A stretch of DNA of 64,000 nucleotides, from NCBI RefSeq assembly GCF_029767755.1, contig NZ_JARUQS010000001.1, positions 1,512,502-1,576,501 on the forward strand. The letters run 5' to 3'. Positions 27,676-37,087 of this stretch are shown one piece after another. The notes under the pieces are model-generated. The model did not search any database. It worked only from the letters and a program-made list of their open reading frames with translations, and was not told the origin of the DNA. The translations under genes were made by a program, and so were the position numbers. This DNA is from Thiomicrorhabdus sp. zzn3 (GTDB lineage Bacteria > Pseudomonadota > Gammaproteobacteria > Thiomicrospirales > Thiomicrospiraceae). The stretch's first letter is position 1. Each line of letters begins with the position of its first letter.

Positions 27676-28596
27676 TTATACCAGAATTTTACTGCTACCA
27701 AAATGAACCGGTGCCGGTCCCTCTTCAAAACTGACGATTTCGTAAGCATCCGGTTGCGCTTTTAACGAACGTAGCAGCTGGTTATTAAGAGCGTGGCCCG
27801 ACTTATGCGCAGTAAACTCACCAATAATCGGATGGCCGATCATATACAAGTCGCCCACCGCATCAAGAATTTTATGACGAACAAACTCATCTTTGTTGCG
27901 CAGACCTTCAACATTCATGACGCCCTTGTCATCGAGCCCGATGGCGTTATCCAAACTGGCACCGAGAGCCAAATTTTTCTGACGCAGCATCTCCATGTCC
28001 TTCATAAAACCAAAGGTGCGCGCACGACTGACCTCTTTAAAATAGGAAGTAGATGAGAACTCCAAAGTCATCTTCTCAGCCGTCGCACTGAAGGCCGGAT
28101 GATCGAAGTCGATCGAAAAGTTCAGACGGAAGCCATCATACGGACTGAATTCGGCCGAACCGCCTTTATCATTTTCAACCCGAATCGGTTTCAAAATACG
28201 AATAAAACGTTTGGGCGCATCCTGGATGTTAATTCCTGCCGATTGCAGCAAGAAGATGAAGTGCGATGAACTACCATCCATAATTGGCACTTCGTCAGAG
28301 TCAATATCAATATAAACGTTATCAATTCCAACTCCTGCCAACGCTGACATCAAATGCTCAATCGTGGCAATTTTAATTCGCCCTTGAGGCTGGTCGCTGA
28401 CAATCGTCGTACACAACATAGTCTCACCGACAATTTCGGGAGAAACTTTAAATTCAACAGCAGGATCTTGATCGATGCGGCGGAATACAATTCCGGTATC
28501 CACCGGGGCCGGTCTCAACGTCATAATCGATTCATGACCGGTATGCAGACCAATGCCTTTGGCCTTAATTTGATTGGCAAGAGTTCTTTGATTCAC
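27676..28596 (-). CDS. lpxC: UDP-3-O-acyl-N-acetylglucosamine deacetylase
   Basis: LpxC catalyses the committed step of lipid A synthesis, a zinc-dependent deacetylation. The 306-residue protein aligns along its length with E. coli LpxC (305): TLANQIKAKGIGLHTG, the zinc motif IEHLMSALAGVGIDN, MDGSSSHFIFLL, RARTFGFMKDME, and HKILDAVGDLYMIGHPI with the catalytic His and Asp. The start codon is GTG at 28596, directly after a four-codon micro-ORF (MKEL, stop TAA) at 28611-28597. In most relatives ftsZ lies just upstream of lpxC; here that place is empty. Confidence 0.97.
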   Translation of the reverse strand: MNQRTLANQIKAKGIGLHTGHESIMTLRPAPVDTGIVFRRIDQDPAVEFKVSPEIVGETMLCTTIVSDQPQGRIKIATIEHLMSALAGVGIDNVYIDIDSDEVPIMDGSSSHFIFLLQSAGINIQDAPKRFIRILKPIRVENDKGGSAEFSPYDGFRLNFSIDFDHPAFSATAEKMTLEFSSTSYFKEVSRARTFGFMKDMEMLRQKNLALGASLDNAIGLDDKGVMNVEGLRNKDEFVRHKILDAVGDLYMIGHPIIGEFTAHKSGHALNNQLLRSLKAQPDAYEIVSFEEGPAPVHFGSSKILV

Positions 28597-28636
28597 TTAC
28601 AGCTCTTTCATTACTGTTCCGAAAAACAGGTTTCAA

Positions 28637-28644
28637 CAGGCCTG
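28637..28644. repeat. Intergenic CAGGCCTG copy between ftsA and lpxC
   Basis: CAACAGGCCTGGTCGG carries the iterated octamer 41 bases upstream of the lpxC start. The 222-bp gap (28597-28818), where ftsZ normally lies, contains no ftsZ remnant that I can read. Confidence 0.7.
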
Positions 28645-28818
28645 GTCGGCAGCCCGTAATCAGATTAAAAAATTAGGACAATTTTAGCACAACTGTCTTG
28701 TTAACCAAGGTGATTTTTATTCTCAATTAGAAGAGAATATACGACAAATCCAGCGCTGGATTAGATACAGACCCGAAGAATAAACGGGCCTGTCAAAAAG
28801 AAGTGAACCGGGAAAGTT

Positions 28819-30066
28819 TTAAAAACTTTTCTTAAACCAGTTCTTCATACGGTTAAAGAGGTCTTCGGCGCCAATGCCGGATTTGCGGGTTTCTTCGTCA
28901 AACACGGTTTCACCAATATGCTCTTTGGCATACATCAGCAGACCAACCGTAGTGGCATAAGAAGGGTTATTAACCTCTTCCGTCAACCCGCTTACCCCCT
29001 GCGGATACCCTAGACGTACAGGCATATGAAACACCTCTTCCGCCAATTCAACCGCGCCTTCAACTAAAGAGCTACCACCGGTCAACACCACACCCGCGGC
29101 CAGCATGTCTTCAAATCCAGAACGACGCAGTTCCGCCTGAATCAATTGAAACAGCTCTTCATAACGGGGCTCTATCACTTCCACCAGGGTGCGGCGCGAC
29201 AAACATCTGGATGGGCGATCTCCAACGCTGGCCACTTCAATCTCTTCGTCTTGATCGATGAGTTGCGGCAAGGCACAGGCATATTTACGTTTAATGTTCT
29301 CGGCCGCTTGGGTTGGCGTTCTCAGGGCAACAGCAATATCATTGGTTACCTGATCACCGGCCACTGAAATGACCGCTGTATGGCGAATCGCACCGCTATG
29401 GAAGACCGCAATATCCGTGGTACCCCCACCGATATCGACCAAACAAACCCCCAATTCTTTTTCGTCTTCAGAAAGCACCGATTCACTGGATGCCAGCTGC
29501 TCAAGAATGATATCGGACACGCCCAGATTGCAGCGTTCGACGCACTTGATAATATTTTGCGCAGCACTGACAGACGCCGTTACCATATGCACCTTAGCCT
29601 CAAGGCGGACACCGGACATACCGATCGGTTCGCGAATCCCACCCTGCCCATCAATTTTGTATTCCTGGGAGAGAATATGCAGCACACGCTGGTCGCCTGG
29701 AATCGCAATGGTTTGTGCGGCATCCATCACCCGCTCTATATCTTCAGGCTGCACATCCTGATTGCGAATCGCCACCATTCCATCCGAATTAAAACTCTTA
29801 ATATGACTGCCGGCAATACCCACATAAACCGATTCAGCCGTAAAGCCAGACATACGCTCGGCTTCATCAATGGCTCGCTGAATGGACTCGACTGTCGCGT
29901 CAATATTAACGACGACCCCTTTCTTCAAACCTCTTGAAGGATAGGTTCCCATTCCCACGACTTCAATTTCGCCGTCCGCCTTGATTTTCCCAATAATCGC
30001 AGCAATTTTTGAGGTCCCGATATCCAAACCCACAACCGTGTTCGAAGCTTGCTGTTTACGAGCCAT
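28819..30066 (-). CDS. ftsA: Cell division protein FtsA
   Basis: FtsA is an actin-like ATPase that tethers FtsZ to the membrane. From the ATG at 30066 it is 415 residues (E. coli 420), beginning MARKQQASNTVVGLDIGTSK with the phosphate-1 motif. VCLVDIGGGTTDIAVF is the phosphate-2 motif and VVLTGGSSLVEG the adenosine motif. The end GIGAEDLFNRMKNWFKKSF is the amphipathic membrane-targeting helix. An upstream GTG at 30087 adds seven residues. It follows ftsQ by 29 nt, the usual order, but ftsZ does not follow. Confidence 0.97.
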   Translation of the reverse strand: MARKQQASNTVVGLDIGTSKIAAIIGKIKADGEIEVVGMGTYPSRGLKKGVVVNIDATVESIQRAIDEAERMSGFTAESVYVGIAGSHIKSFNSDGMVAIRNQDVQPEDIERVMDAAQTIAIPGDQRVLHILSQEYKIDGQGGIREPIGMSGVRLEAKVHMVTASVSAAQNIIKCVERCNLGVSDIILEQLASSESVLSEDEKELGVCLVDIGGGTTDIAVFHSGAIRHTAVISVAGDQVTNDIAVALRTPTQAAENIKRKYACALPQLIDQDEEIEVASVGDRPSRCLSRRTLVEVIEPRYEELFQLIQAELRRSGFEDMLAAGVVLTGGSSLVEGAVELAEEVFHMPVRLGYPQGVSGLTEEVNNPSYATTVGLLMYAKEHIGETVFDEETRKSGIGAEDLFNRMKNWFKKSF

Positions 30067-30095
30067 GTTGTCTTTTACCCTTCCCACTTAGACTA

Positions 30096-30818
30096 TTAAC
30101 TTTGATTGGTGTCGTCCGACTTGTCCGTTTGATTTAGCTTAATCGCAAAACCATTACTATAGCGTAAATCATACACCCGTGCCGATTTTCTATAACGCTT
30201 CTGCAACAGCGGATAGGCCGTTACAAAGCGTTCCAGTTTATGCGCTTCATCTCCCCGGTCAAGAATCATGATCGCACCATTGAGCAGTTTCAATTCCCAT
30301 ACGCCGCTGGCGCGCTCTTTAAGCATAGAGATCTTCCATTCCAGCTTGTTCAAATGTTCCTGAAATGAGGCAAGCTTGAGCAACAGTTCGCGGACATTCT
30401 CAATACGCCCATCCAATTTAACAAACTTTTCAAATCCGTCTAGGGTGCGAGGAAAAAAAACTTCTCCCTTGTGGTTTACCAAACCATTTTCGCCCCAGCG
30501 TGCCACCGGAACTTGCTCTTCAATATGAACCGTTAATTGATCTGGCCAACTCCGCCTGACCACGGCCTGGCTGACCCAATCCAGACGCACCAGATCGGAC
30601 TGAATCTTATTCAGCTCCACTCCCCAAAACGAATTCCCCAAATAAGGCGCCAAGACCCGATCAACCTCCTCTGGTGTGAGCTGCTTCAACTCAGAAGTCA
30701 ATTTATAGGAATCCACCGGCCGGTCGCTGTTCATTTCCTGATAGGAGACAACCCAAATCACAACCGCCAAAAAAACAAAGGAAAGGGCCAGTACGCCGGC
30801 TTTTCTTGCTTTAGTCAT
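30096..30818 (-). CDS. ftsQ: Cell division protein FtsQ
   Basis: This 240-residue protein has one N-terminal membrane segment (AGVLALSFVFLAVVIWVVSY) and a periplasmic POTRA domain (YKLTSELKQLTPEEVDRVLAPYLGNSFWGVELNKIQSDL) followed by the FtsQ beta domain (VVRRSWPDQLTVHIEEQVPVARWGENGLVNHKGEVF). FtsQ links early and late divisome proteins together with FtsL and FtsB. It lies between ddlB (37 nt) and ftsA (29 nt), the standard order. Confidence 0.96.
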   Translation of the reverse strand: MTKARKAGVLALSFVFLAVVIWVVSYQEMNSDRPVDSYKLTSELKQLTPEEVDRVLAPYLGNSFWGVELNKIQSDLVRLDWVSQAVVRRSWPDQLTVHIEEQVPVARWGENGLVNHKGEVFFPRTLDGFEKFVKLDGRIENVRELLLKLASFQEHLNKLEWKISMLKERASGVWELKLLNGAIMILDRGDEAHKLERFVTAYPLLQKRYRKSARVYDLRYSNGFAIKLNQTDKSDDTNQS

Positions 30819-30855
30819 AACACCTTTCCCTAGAAACCTGTCTCAAACTTAACTC

Positions 30856-31761
30856 TCAAAGTGTACTTTTAAGAATCTCTACGACCAGTTTTTCAAACGA
30901 ACGCCCTGATGCCCTGGCCGCCATAGGAACCAGACTGTGATCGGTCATCCCCGGTACCGAATTCAGCTCAATGAGCCAGGGTTGATCCTGTGCATCCAGC
31001 ATGACATCAATACGCCCCCAGACACGTGCTCCCACGACATCAAAGGCGCGTAACGCCATCTGTTGAATTTGCATTTCAATTTCTTCAGGCAAACCGCACG
31101 GACAGTGATACTGGGTATCATTAGACTGATATTTGGCATCAAAATCATAAAAATCATGAGTGGTTTGCAGACGGATCAACGGCAATGCCTCACCATACAG
31201 GATACCCGCAGTGAACTCTTGCCCATCAATCCATTGTTCAATCAATACTTCGGCGTCGTACTGCTGAGCGAATTCAACCGCCTCTTGCAACACCTCTAGC
31301 GAATCGACTTTGCGCATACCAATGCTGGAACCCTCATGCGACGGCTTTACGATCACCGGGAAAGGAATGGAAAAGCTATCAGCATCAAAGGGTTGATTGG
31401 GGGACACATGAACAAATTCAGGGGTTGGCAGCCCAGCCCCCCGCCAAAGCCATTTGGTACGAAGCTTATCCATGGCGATGGAAGAGGCCGCCATGCCGCT
31501 GCCGGTGTATGGCAGACCCAAATCATCCAAAACCGCTTGAACCGTGCCGTCTTCCCCCCAACGACCGTGCAACGCAATGAATGCACGATCATAGGTATCT
31601 GCCACCTGCTGCAAGTCGATAATCGAGCTGACATCACATGCCACGGCATCCACACCTTGGCTTTGCAACGCTGCGGTAACCGCTTGACCACTTTTTAATG
31701 AGATTTCACGTTCAGCGGCCTTCCCGCCCATTAAAACCGCGACTTTTCCAAACTCGGTCAC
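30856..31761 (-). CDS. ddlB: D-alanine--D-alanine ligase
   Basis: A 301-residue ATP-grasp enzyme that joins two D-alanines for the peptidoglycan stem peptide. It shows VAVLMGGKAAEREISLKSG at the N-terminus, ALHGRWGEDGTVQAVLDDLGLPYTGSG, the VKPSHEGSSIGM ATP-binding segment, and the metal-binding C-terminal WLIELNSVPGMTDHSLVPMAA. Length is typical (about 305). It is six nt after murC and part of the murC-ddlB-ftsQ-ftsA run. Confidence 0.97.
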   Translation of the reverse strand: MTEFGKVAVLMGGKAAEREISLKSGQAVTAALQSQGVDAVACDVSSIIDLQQVADTYDRAFIALHGRWGEDGTVQAVLDDLGLPYTGSGMAASSIAMDKLRTKWLWRGAGLPTPEFVHVSPNQPFDADSFSIPFPVIVKPSHEGSSIGMRKVDSLEVLQEAVEFAQQYDAEVLIEQWIDGQEFTAGILYGEALPLIRLQTTHDFYDFDAKYQSNDTQYHCPCGLPEEIEMQIQQMALRAFDVVGARVWGRIDVMLDAQDQPWLIELNSVPGMTDHSLVPMAARASGRSFEKLVVEILKSTL

Positions 31762-31767
31762 TGACTT

Positions 31768-33168
31768 TTACTCCTTACACGCACTCTTGCCATGACTTTG
31801 CCACTCTTTGGCAAGCTGACCAATATTGCCGGCTCCCATCACCAGGACCACATCGCCGTCTTGCAACACATCATCCGCCAAGGATTCTAACTGTTCAAAA
31901 TCATCGGCATAAATGCCTTGCTGACCGCCACGCAAGCGCATAGCCTGCAATAATGACTTGGAATCAAAGGTTGGAATCACCGCCTCCCCGGCGGCATAAA
32001 CTTCAGTCAAAATAACCACATCGGGTTCCAGCAAAGCTTGCACAAAATCGTCAAAAAGATCACGTGTTCTCGAATAACGGTGCGGTTGAAACACCAGTAC
32101 CAAGCGCTGTCCGGGAAACGCTTCCCGTGCGGTTTGAATAGTAGCAGCCAACTCTGTGGGGTGGTGTCCATAATCATCCACCAACGTCACAGTACGGTTG
32201 CCGATACAGCGTTCCGGGTAAACTTCAAAGCGACGACCCACACCGCCAAACTGACTCAATGCTTGTTGAATCGCTTCAATACTGACATTTAACTCAAGCC
32301 CCACCGCAATGGCCGCCAACGCATTCTGCACATTGTGCAGGCCCGGGATATTGAGTGTGACATCAAAACTCTGTTCGCGTCTGACCAGCACCTGAAAAGT
32401 CATCTGCAACCCTTGCGAACGAACATTAATCGCACGGATATCCGCTTCTTCGTCAAATCCATAAGTCAGGGTCTTACGCGTCAATTTGGGAATCAAAGCG
32501 CGCACATTTTCACTGTCCAGGCAGATGATTGCCAGACCGTAAAAAGGCAACTGCTGGATAAATTCGATAAAGGTATTTTCCAGGTTGTGATAATCACCTT
32601 GGTAGGTTTCCATATGATCTTCATCGATATTGGTCACCACCGACATCATTGGAGAAAGGTGCAAAAATGAAGCATCCGATTCATCGGCTTCTGCAACCAG
32701 GTATTGACTGGAACCTAAACGGGCATTGGTCCCTACCTGATTCAATTTACCACCAATCACAAAGGTCGGATCCAGTCCGCCTTGAGTCAATACCGCCGCA
32801 GTTAGACTGGTCGTGGTGGTCTTTCCATGGGTTCCGGCAATGGCAATACCAAAACGCATACGCATCAGTTCCGCCAACATTTCGGCACGCGGAATCACCG
32901 GAATACGCGCCTCCTTGGCCCAGGAGACTTCAGCATTGTCTTGAGGAATCGCCGTTGAAACCACGACCACATCGGCATGTTTAACGTGCCCGGCGTCATG
33001 CCCCAACTGAATATGCGCCCCCAATGATTCCAGATGAGCCACAGTTGAATTATGTTTTAAATCGGATCCACTGACGGTATATCCCAAGTTTAAACAGACT
33101 TCCGCAATTCCGGCCATACCCACACCGCCAATGCCTACAAAATGTATCTGTCTAACCTTGTCTCTCAT
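31768..33168 (-). CDS. murC: UDP-N-acetylmuramate--L-alanine ligase
   Basis: MurC adds L-alanine to UDP-MurNAc in the cytoplasm. The 466-residue protein starts MRDKVRQIHFVGIGGVGMAGIAEVC, has the Mur ligase P-loop AGTHGKTTTTSLTA, and later EADESDASFL, NIDEDHMETY and LVDDYGHHPTELAATI, all typical of MurC. It begins the downstream part of the split dcw cluster: murG, normally its upstream neighbour, is 17 kb away at 50.2-51.4 kb. A 147-nt gap upstream must contain its promoter unless suf transcripts read through. Confidence 0.97.
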   Translation of the reverse strand: MRDKVRQIHFVGIGGVGMAGIAEVCLNLGYTVSGSDLKHNSTVAHLESLGAHIQLGHDAGHVKHADVVVVSTAIPQDNAEVSWAKEARIPVIPRAEMLAELMRMRFGIAIAGTHGKTTTTSLTAAVLTQGGLDPTFVIGGKLNQVGTNARLGSSQYLVAEADESDASFLHLSPMMSVVTNIDEDHMETYQGDYHNLENTFIEFIQQLPFYGLAIICLDSENVRALIPKLTRKTLTYGFDEEADIRAINVRSQGLQMTFQVLVRREQSFDVTLNIPGLHNVQNALAAIAVGLELNVSIEAIQQALSQFGGVGRRFEVYPERCIGNRTVTLVDDYGHHPTELAATIQTAREAFPGQRLVLVFQPHRYSRTRDLFDDFVQALLEPDVVILTEVYAAGEAVIPTFDSKSLLQAMRLRGGQQGIYADDFEQLESLADDVLQDGDVVLVMGAGNIGQLAKEWQSHGKSACKE

Positions 33169-33315
33169 AACCGCCCGTCTTGTTCATTTGTACTTGGAAT
33201 AGGCCACCGCCTGACAATATGATACCGTGCTTTTTGCATGGAAAAGAGAGATTCTTGAGGAGAATTACGAGAAAAAACAGAGCACGGAAAATGACGTGAT
33301 TAAGTTATTGAAAAT

Positions 33316-33696
33316 TCAATGTAACGCTTTATCTGGAAAAACGTCTTCTTCACATTCAGACAGGCCTGGTGAAGCGACTGGTTCAGGAATTACCCAAAAA
33401 TATTGGGCAAGAATAGCGGCTAACTCGGATGGTTTATGTAACGGATCGGTCAATTCGAAATGGTTGAGATAAGCACCATGCAGCACTCCAGCTTCAAGTG
33501 CTTCTTCAACCAAAGCCAAAACAACATTCGCTCCTTCACCCACCAGCTTGCGCTCTTCGGGATGCCACCACAGCACATACTCTTTATCGCGGTCTTGAAC
33601 CGCCGGACCGATTGAGGGCAGAGGAATCAGCTCTAAACGGATCCATGGCAGAGAAACTGAAGCGGGGGGATTTGCATACTCTTTTGGCGTTTTCAT
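33316..33696 (-). CDS. Small protein of unknown function at the end of the suf operon
   Basis: Starting at the ATG at 33696, which is preceded by GGGGGAATT, the protein is 126 residues, soluble and acidic (MKTPKEYANPPASVSLPW). The middle is hydrophobic-helical (VVLALVEEALEAGVLHGAYLNHFEL), followed by PSELAAILAQYFWVIPEP, and the C-terminus is polar with one Cys (SECEEDVFP). I do not recognise the family; it is not SufA, SufE, SufU or SufT by length and cysteine pattern. The 20-nt spacing after sufS suggests co-transcription, so a role linked to Fe-S assembly or cysteine desulfuration is possible but only by context. A CAGGCCTG copy lies inside the gene at 33361-33368. Confidence 0.65.
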   Translation of the reverse strand: MKTPKEYANPPASVSLPWIRLELIPLPSIGPAVQDRDKEYVLWWHPEERKLVGEGANVVLALVEEALEAGVLHGAYLNHFELTDPLHKPSELAAILAQYFWVIPEPVASPGLSECEEDVFPDKALH

Positions 33697-33716
33697 AATT
33701 CCCCCTATCCTCAACA

Positions 33717-34946
33717 CTATACAAGCATTTCTTTGGCTTCTTCAATTGCCGCCACCAGCCGATCAATGTCTTCGCGATTATTGTACACCCCCAAAGAGGC
33801 GCGTACCGTCGCCGGCACATTAAAGTGCTGCATCACCGGCATGGCGCAATGGTGACTTGCACGCACCGCAATCCCGTCCTGATCCATCAGCGTCGCCAGA
33901 TCATGTGGATGCGCGCCATCAAGCACAAAGGAAACCACGCCGCCTTTATGCTCTGCTGTTCCAATAATACGCAGCCCCTCAATTTCCTGTAAGCGCTCGG
34001 TTGCATAATCAAGCAGATCGGCCTCATACGCGGCAATCCGCTCCAGTCCGATCGACTGCATAAACTGCATGGCCGCGCCCAATCCGATCGCTCCGGCAAT
34101 ATTCGGTGTTCCGGCCTCAAACTTGTACGGCAGGACATTGTATTCGGTTTTTTCAAACGTCACCGAATAGATCATGTCCCCCCCACCCTGATAAGGCGGC
34201 ATAGCCTCAAGCAATGCTGCTTTGGCGTACAACACACCAATACCGGTTGGGCCATACATTTTATGCCCTGACAGAGCATAAAAATCACAGTCAATATCAC
34301 GCACATCAACTTGCATATGGGGGGTCGCCTGCGCGCCATCGATCAAAACCTTTGCGCCGACAGAGTGGGCAATCTCCACCATTTCTTTGACCGGGTTAAT
34401 GCTCCCCAAAGCATTTGACATATGGGTCACAGCCAACAATTTGGTTTTGTCTGAAACCAGACCTTTCAGCGCATTCAGACAAATCTCGCCGGCATTATTG
34501 ATGCGCAACACCGTCAGGCGAATACCTAGCTGATCCCGTAATAACTGCCAGGGAACGATATTAGAGTGATGCTCCATCTCGGTCACGATGACTTCATCAC
34601 CGGCTTTCAGATTGGCCCGACCCCAACTGTGGGCAACCAGGTTAATGGCTTCGGTGGTGCCGCGCACAAAGACAATCTCTTTGGTAGAGTGGGCGTTGAG
34701 GAATTGACGACTGATCTCTCTTGCGCCCTCATAGAGCTCAGTCGCACGTTCGCTCAAACCGTAAACACCGCGATGAACATTAGCATTTTGTTCACGATAG
34801 TAGCGATCAATCGCTTCAATGACCTGCAGAGGTTTTTGGGAAGTCGCCCCATTATCCAAATAGACCAAAGGCTGGCCGTTTTCACTCTGTTGCAGAATCG
34901 GAAACTGTGCACGCACTGCGGCAAAGTCAAACTCAGACTGGCTCAT
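33717..34946 (-). CDS. sufS: SufS-type cysteine desulfurase
   Basis: The 409-residue PLP enzyme removes sulfur from cysteine as an enzyme persulfide for Fe-S assembly. It has YLDNGATSQKP, the HHSNIVPW segment, the PLP-lysine motif ALSGHKMYGPTGIGVLY, and the active-site cysteine in ASHHCAMPVM, in the SufS (type II) pattern. It follows sufD by four nt. No sufE or sufU partner, which usually accepts the persulfide, is encoded nearby. Confidence 0.96.
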   Translation of the reverse strand: MSQSEFDFAAVRAQFPILQQSENGQPLVYLDNGATSQKPLQVIEAIDRYYREQNANVHRGVYGLSERATELYEGAREISRQFLNAHSTKEIVFVRGTTEAINLVAHSWGRANLKAGDEVIVTEMEHHSNIVPWQLLRDQLGIRLTVLRINNAGEICLNALKGLVSDKTKLLAVTHMSNALGSINPVKEMVEIAHSVGAKVLIDGAQATPHMQVDVRDIDCDFYALSGHKMYGPTGIGVLYAKAALLEAMPPYQGGGDMIYSVTFEKTEYNVLPYKFEAGTPNIAGAIGLGAAMQFMQSIGLERIAAYEADLLDYATERLQEIEGLRIIGTAEHKGGVVSFVLDGAHPHDLATLMDQDGIAVRASHHCAMPVMQHFNVPATVRASLGVYNNREDIDRLVAAIEEAKEMLV

Positions 34947-34950
34947 GCAT

Positions 34951-36273
34951 TTACCCGTTTAACGCATTAGATAGGGCGTTAGCGACCCATTGACGAATCT
35001 CATTATTGCTGACATCCTCTAACGGCTCCAACAAAAATGCTTCGGTAATCATACGTATCGCTTGAGACTTTGGAATCCCGCGAGCTTGTAGATAGAACAC
35101 CTGGTCTTCGTTGATTTGCCCGGTGGCCGAACCGTGCGAACACTTCACATCATCCGCATAAATTTCAAGCTGGGGCTTGGTATCCATTTGCGCCTGATCA
35201 GACAGCAACAGGTTTTTATTATCCATTTGGCCGTCAGTTTTTTGCGCCGCCTGCGCCACTTTGATCATGCCATTAAACACGCCGACCGCTTCGCCATCCA
35301 ACACGTATTTGTGCAGCTGCTGACTGAACCCGGCTACCTGATTATGTTCGGTATAGGTACGCGAATCCACCGTTTGTTTACCGGTTGCATAACAAGCGCT
35401 ATTTTGGATCGATTCAATGTGTTCGCCGTCCATCTGCAAATGGTTCTGATGACGCGAAGTCATGCTTCCCGTACTGGCATAAAGCGTATTAAAGGTGCTT
35501 TGCTCGCCCTGATACACAAACTGGTTGTTAAAGTAATAACTCGATGGAGCCTGCTGCTGCAAAATCACCTGTTTGACGCGTGCATGCGCAGCAATATCAA
35601 TTTCGGTAACCACGTTGGTAAAGCCACTGAAAGCCTCTGCACTTCCTGTTAGGGTCACATACGACTCTACCAAAGTGATTTCAGCATTTTCTTCAACCTC
35701 AATACGGTTTCTTAGGTTAGAAAGATGCCCATCTTCCGTTTGGATATGCAGCACAAATACCGGCAACTCTAACGCACAGTTTCGGCTTACTTGCATGTAA
35801 TAACCATCAGACAGCAGCATCGTATTCAGTACCGCAAAAGGCTCTTTCTCTATCTCGCCTTGATGTTGATTAAGCACCTGATGAATCGAAGGAATTTCTG
35901 CCATATCCTTCAAGGCTTCAATGGACACCCCTGCCGGCAGCTCAGAAAGATCATCCGACAGACTTTCACTAAACCAACCATCAATCATCACAATACGCAA
36001 TGCCGGATACTTAGGCAAAAACGGCTGAATATCACTCAATTCGAGGTGGGTCACCCCTTCAAGCCGGTAATGCGTTTGTACAAAATCCGTCAGCTTGGTA
36101 TAGCCCCAATCTTCATCACGACGCCCCGGAAACCCCTGCTCCAAAAACCGGGTTTTCGCAGCTTGACGCAACTCGACAAAATTCGCATTATCACACGCCT
36201 TATTGAGGTCGTCTGATAGCTGCGCGTAATGGTCCATAGCGGCCCTAACCGCCGGAGAGAACTTCTTAACCAA
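34951..36273 (-). CDS. sufD: Fe-S cluster scaffold complex subunit SufD
   Basis: With the TTG start at 36273, five bases after the sufC stop and preceded by GGGAGAG, the protein is 440 residues. An ATG at 36237 (12 codons later) is the alternative; longer upstream readings overlap sufC and do not resemble SufD. It has the N-terminal GFPGRRDEDWGYTKL pattern, the beta-helix core with LYASTGSMTSRHQNHLQMDGEHIESIQ, and the C-terminal KCSHGSATGQINEDQVFYLQARGIPKSQA shared with SufB. It forms SufBC2D, the scaffold on which Fe-S clusters are built. Confidence 0.94.
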   Translation of the reverse strand: MVKKFSPAVRAAMDHYAQLSDDLNKACDNANFVELRQAAKTRFLEQGFPGRRDEDWGYTKLTDFVQTHYRLEGVTHLELSDIQPFLPKYPALRIVMIDGWFSESLSDDLSELPAGVSIEALKDMAEIPSIHQVLNQHQGEIEKEPFAVLNTMLLSDGYYMQVSRNCALELPVFVLHIQTEDGHLSNLRNRIEVEENAEITLVESYVTLTGSAEAFSGFTNVVTEIDIAAHARVKQVILQQQAPSSYYFNNQFVYQGEQSTFNTLYASTGSMTSRHQNHLQMDGEHIESIQNSACYATGKQTVDSRTYTEHNQVAGFSQQLHKYVLDGEAVGVFNGMIKVAQAAQKTDGQMDNKNLLLSDQAQMDTKPQLEIYADDVKCSHGSATGQINEDQVFYLQARGIPKSQAIRMITEAFLLEPLEDVSNNEIRQWVANALSNALNG

Positions 36274-36277
36274 TGGT

Positions 36278-37036
36278 CTACTCTCCCTGGTATTGCTGAA
36301 TAATGTCGTCGTAACCGTTTTGCTCCAGCTCATTGGCCAATTCAAAACCGCCCGACTTGATGATCTTGCCGTTATACAGCACATGGACGTGATCCGGTTT
36401 AATGTAATCCAATAGGCGCTGATAGTGGGTGACCACAATGAAGCTGCGCTCTTCGGAGCGCAGAGCGTTCACCCCGTTCGCGACCACACGCAGGGCATCG
36501 ATATCCAGGCCGGAATCGGTCTCATCCAGAATGCACAGTTTAGGCTCCAACAGCGCCATCTGGAAAATATCGTTACGCTTTTTCTCACCACCCGAGAAAC
36601 CGACGTTCACCGAACGCTCCAGCAGATCGGCACGCATGTCCAGCAATTCAATTTTCTCTCTGGCGTATTCGTCGAAGTCGAACATATCCAAAGCGGGCAG
36701 TCCTTTTTCTTCACGCACCGCATTCACCGCGGTCTGCATAAACAACTTGTTGCTGACTCCAGGAATCTCGACCGGATACTGGAACGCCAGGAACAGTCCT
36801 TTACGGGCACGCTCCTCCGGATCCATTTCCAACAGATCTTCGCCGTCAAATTCAACCGACCCCTCGGTCACTTCATAATCTTCTCGACCGGCCAATACAC
36901 TGGCAAAGGTACTTTTACCGGAACCGTTCGGCCCCATAATGGCATGCACTTCTCCTGGATTGACCTCAATATTCAATCCTTTAAGGATCTGCTTTTCATC
37001 AATTTGCGCTTGAAGGTTTTCGACTTTTAATAACAT
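36278..37036 (-). CDS. sufC: Fe-S assembly ATPase SufC
   Basis: This 252-residue ABC-type ATPase drives conformational change of the SufBC2D scaffold. Walker A is GPNGSGKSTFASVLAG, the signature motif appears as FSGGEKKRNDIFQ, Walker B as CILDETDSGLDIDAL, and the switch His is in VVTHYQRLL. No membrane partner is encoded, consistent with the cytoplasmic Suf role. It lies between sufB (51 nt) and sufD. Confidence 0.98.
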   Translation of the reverse strand: MLLKVENLQAQIDEKQILKGLNIEVNPGEVHAIMGPNGSGKSTFASVLAGREDYEVTEGSVEFDGEDLLEMDPEERARKGLFLAFQYPVEIPGVSNKLFMQTAVNAVREEKGLPALDMFDFDEYAREKIELLDMRADLLERSVNVGFSGGEKKRNDIFQMALLEPKLCILDETDSGLDIDALRVVANGVNALRSEERSFIVVTHYQRLLDYIKPDHVHVLYNGKIIKSGGFELANELEQNGYDDIIQQYQGE

Positions 37037-37087
37037 GTGCTTAATTCTTTGCGTTAAATGAATATCATTGAGTTGGATTCAGCGGGT

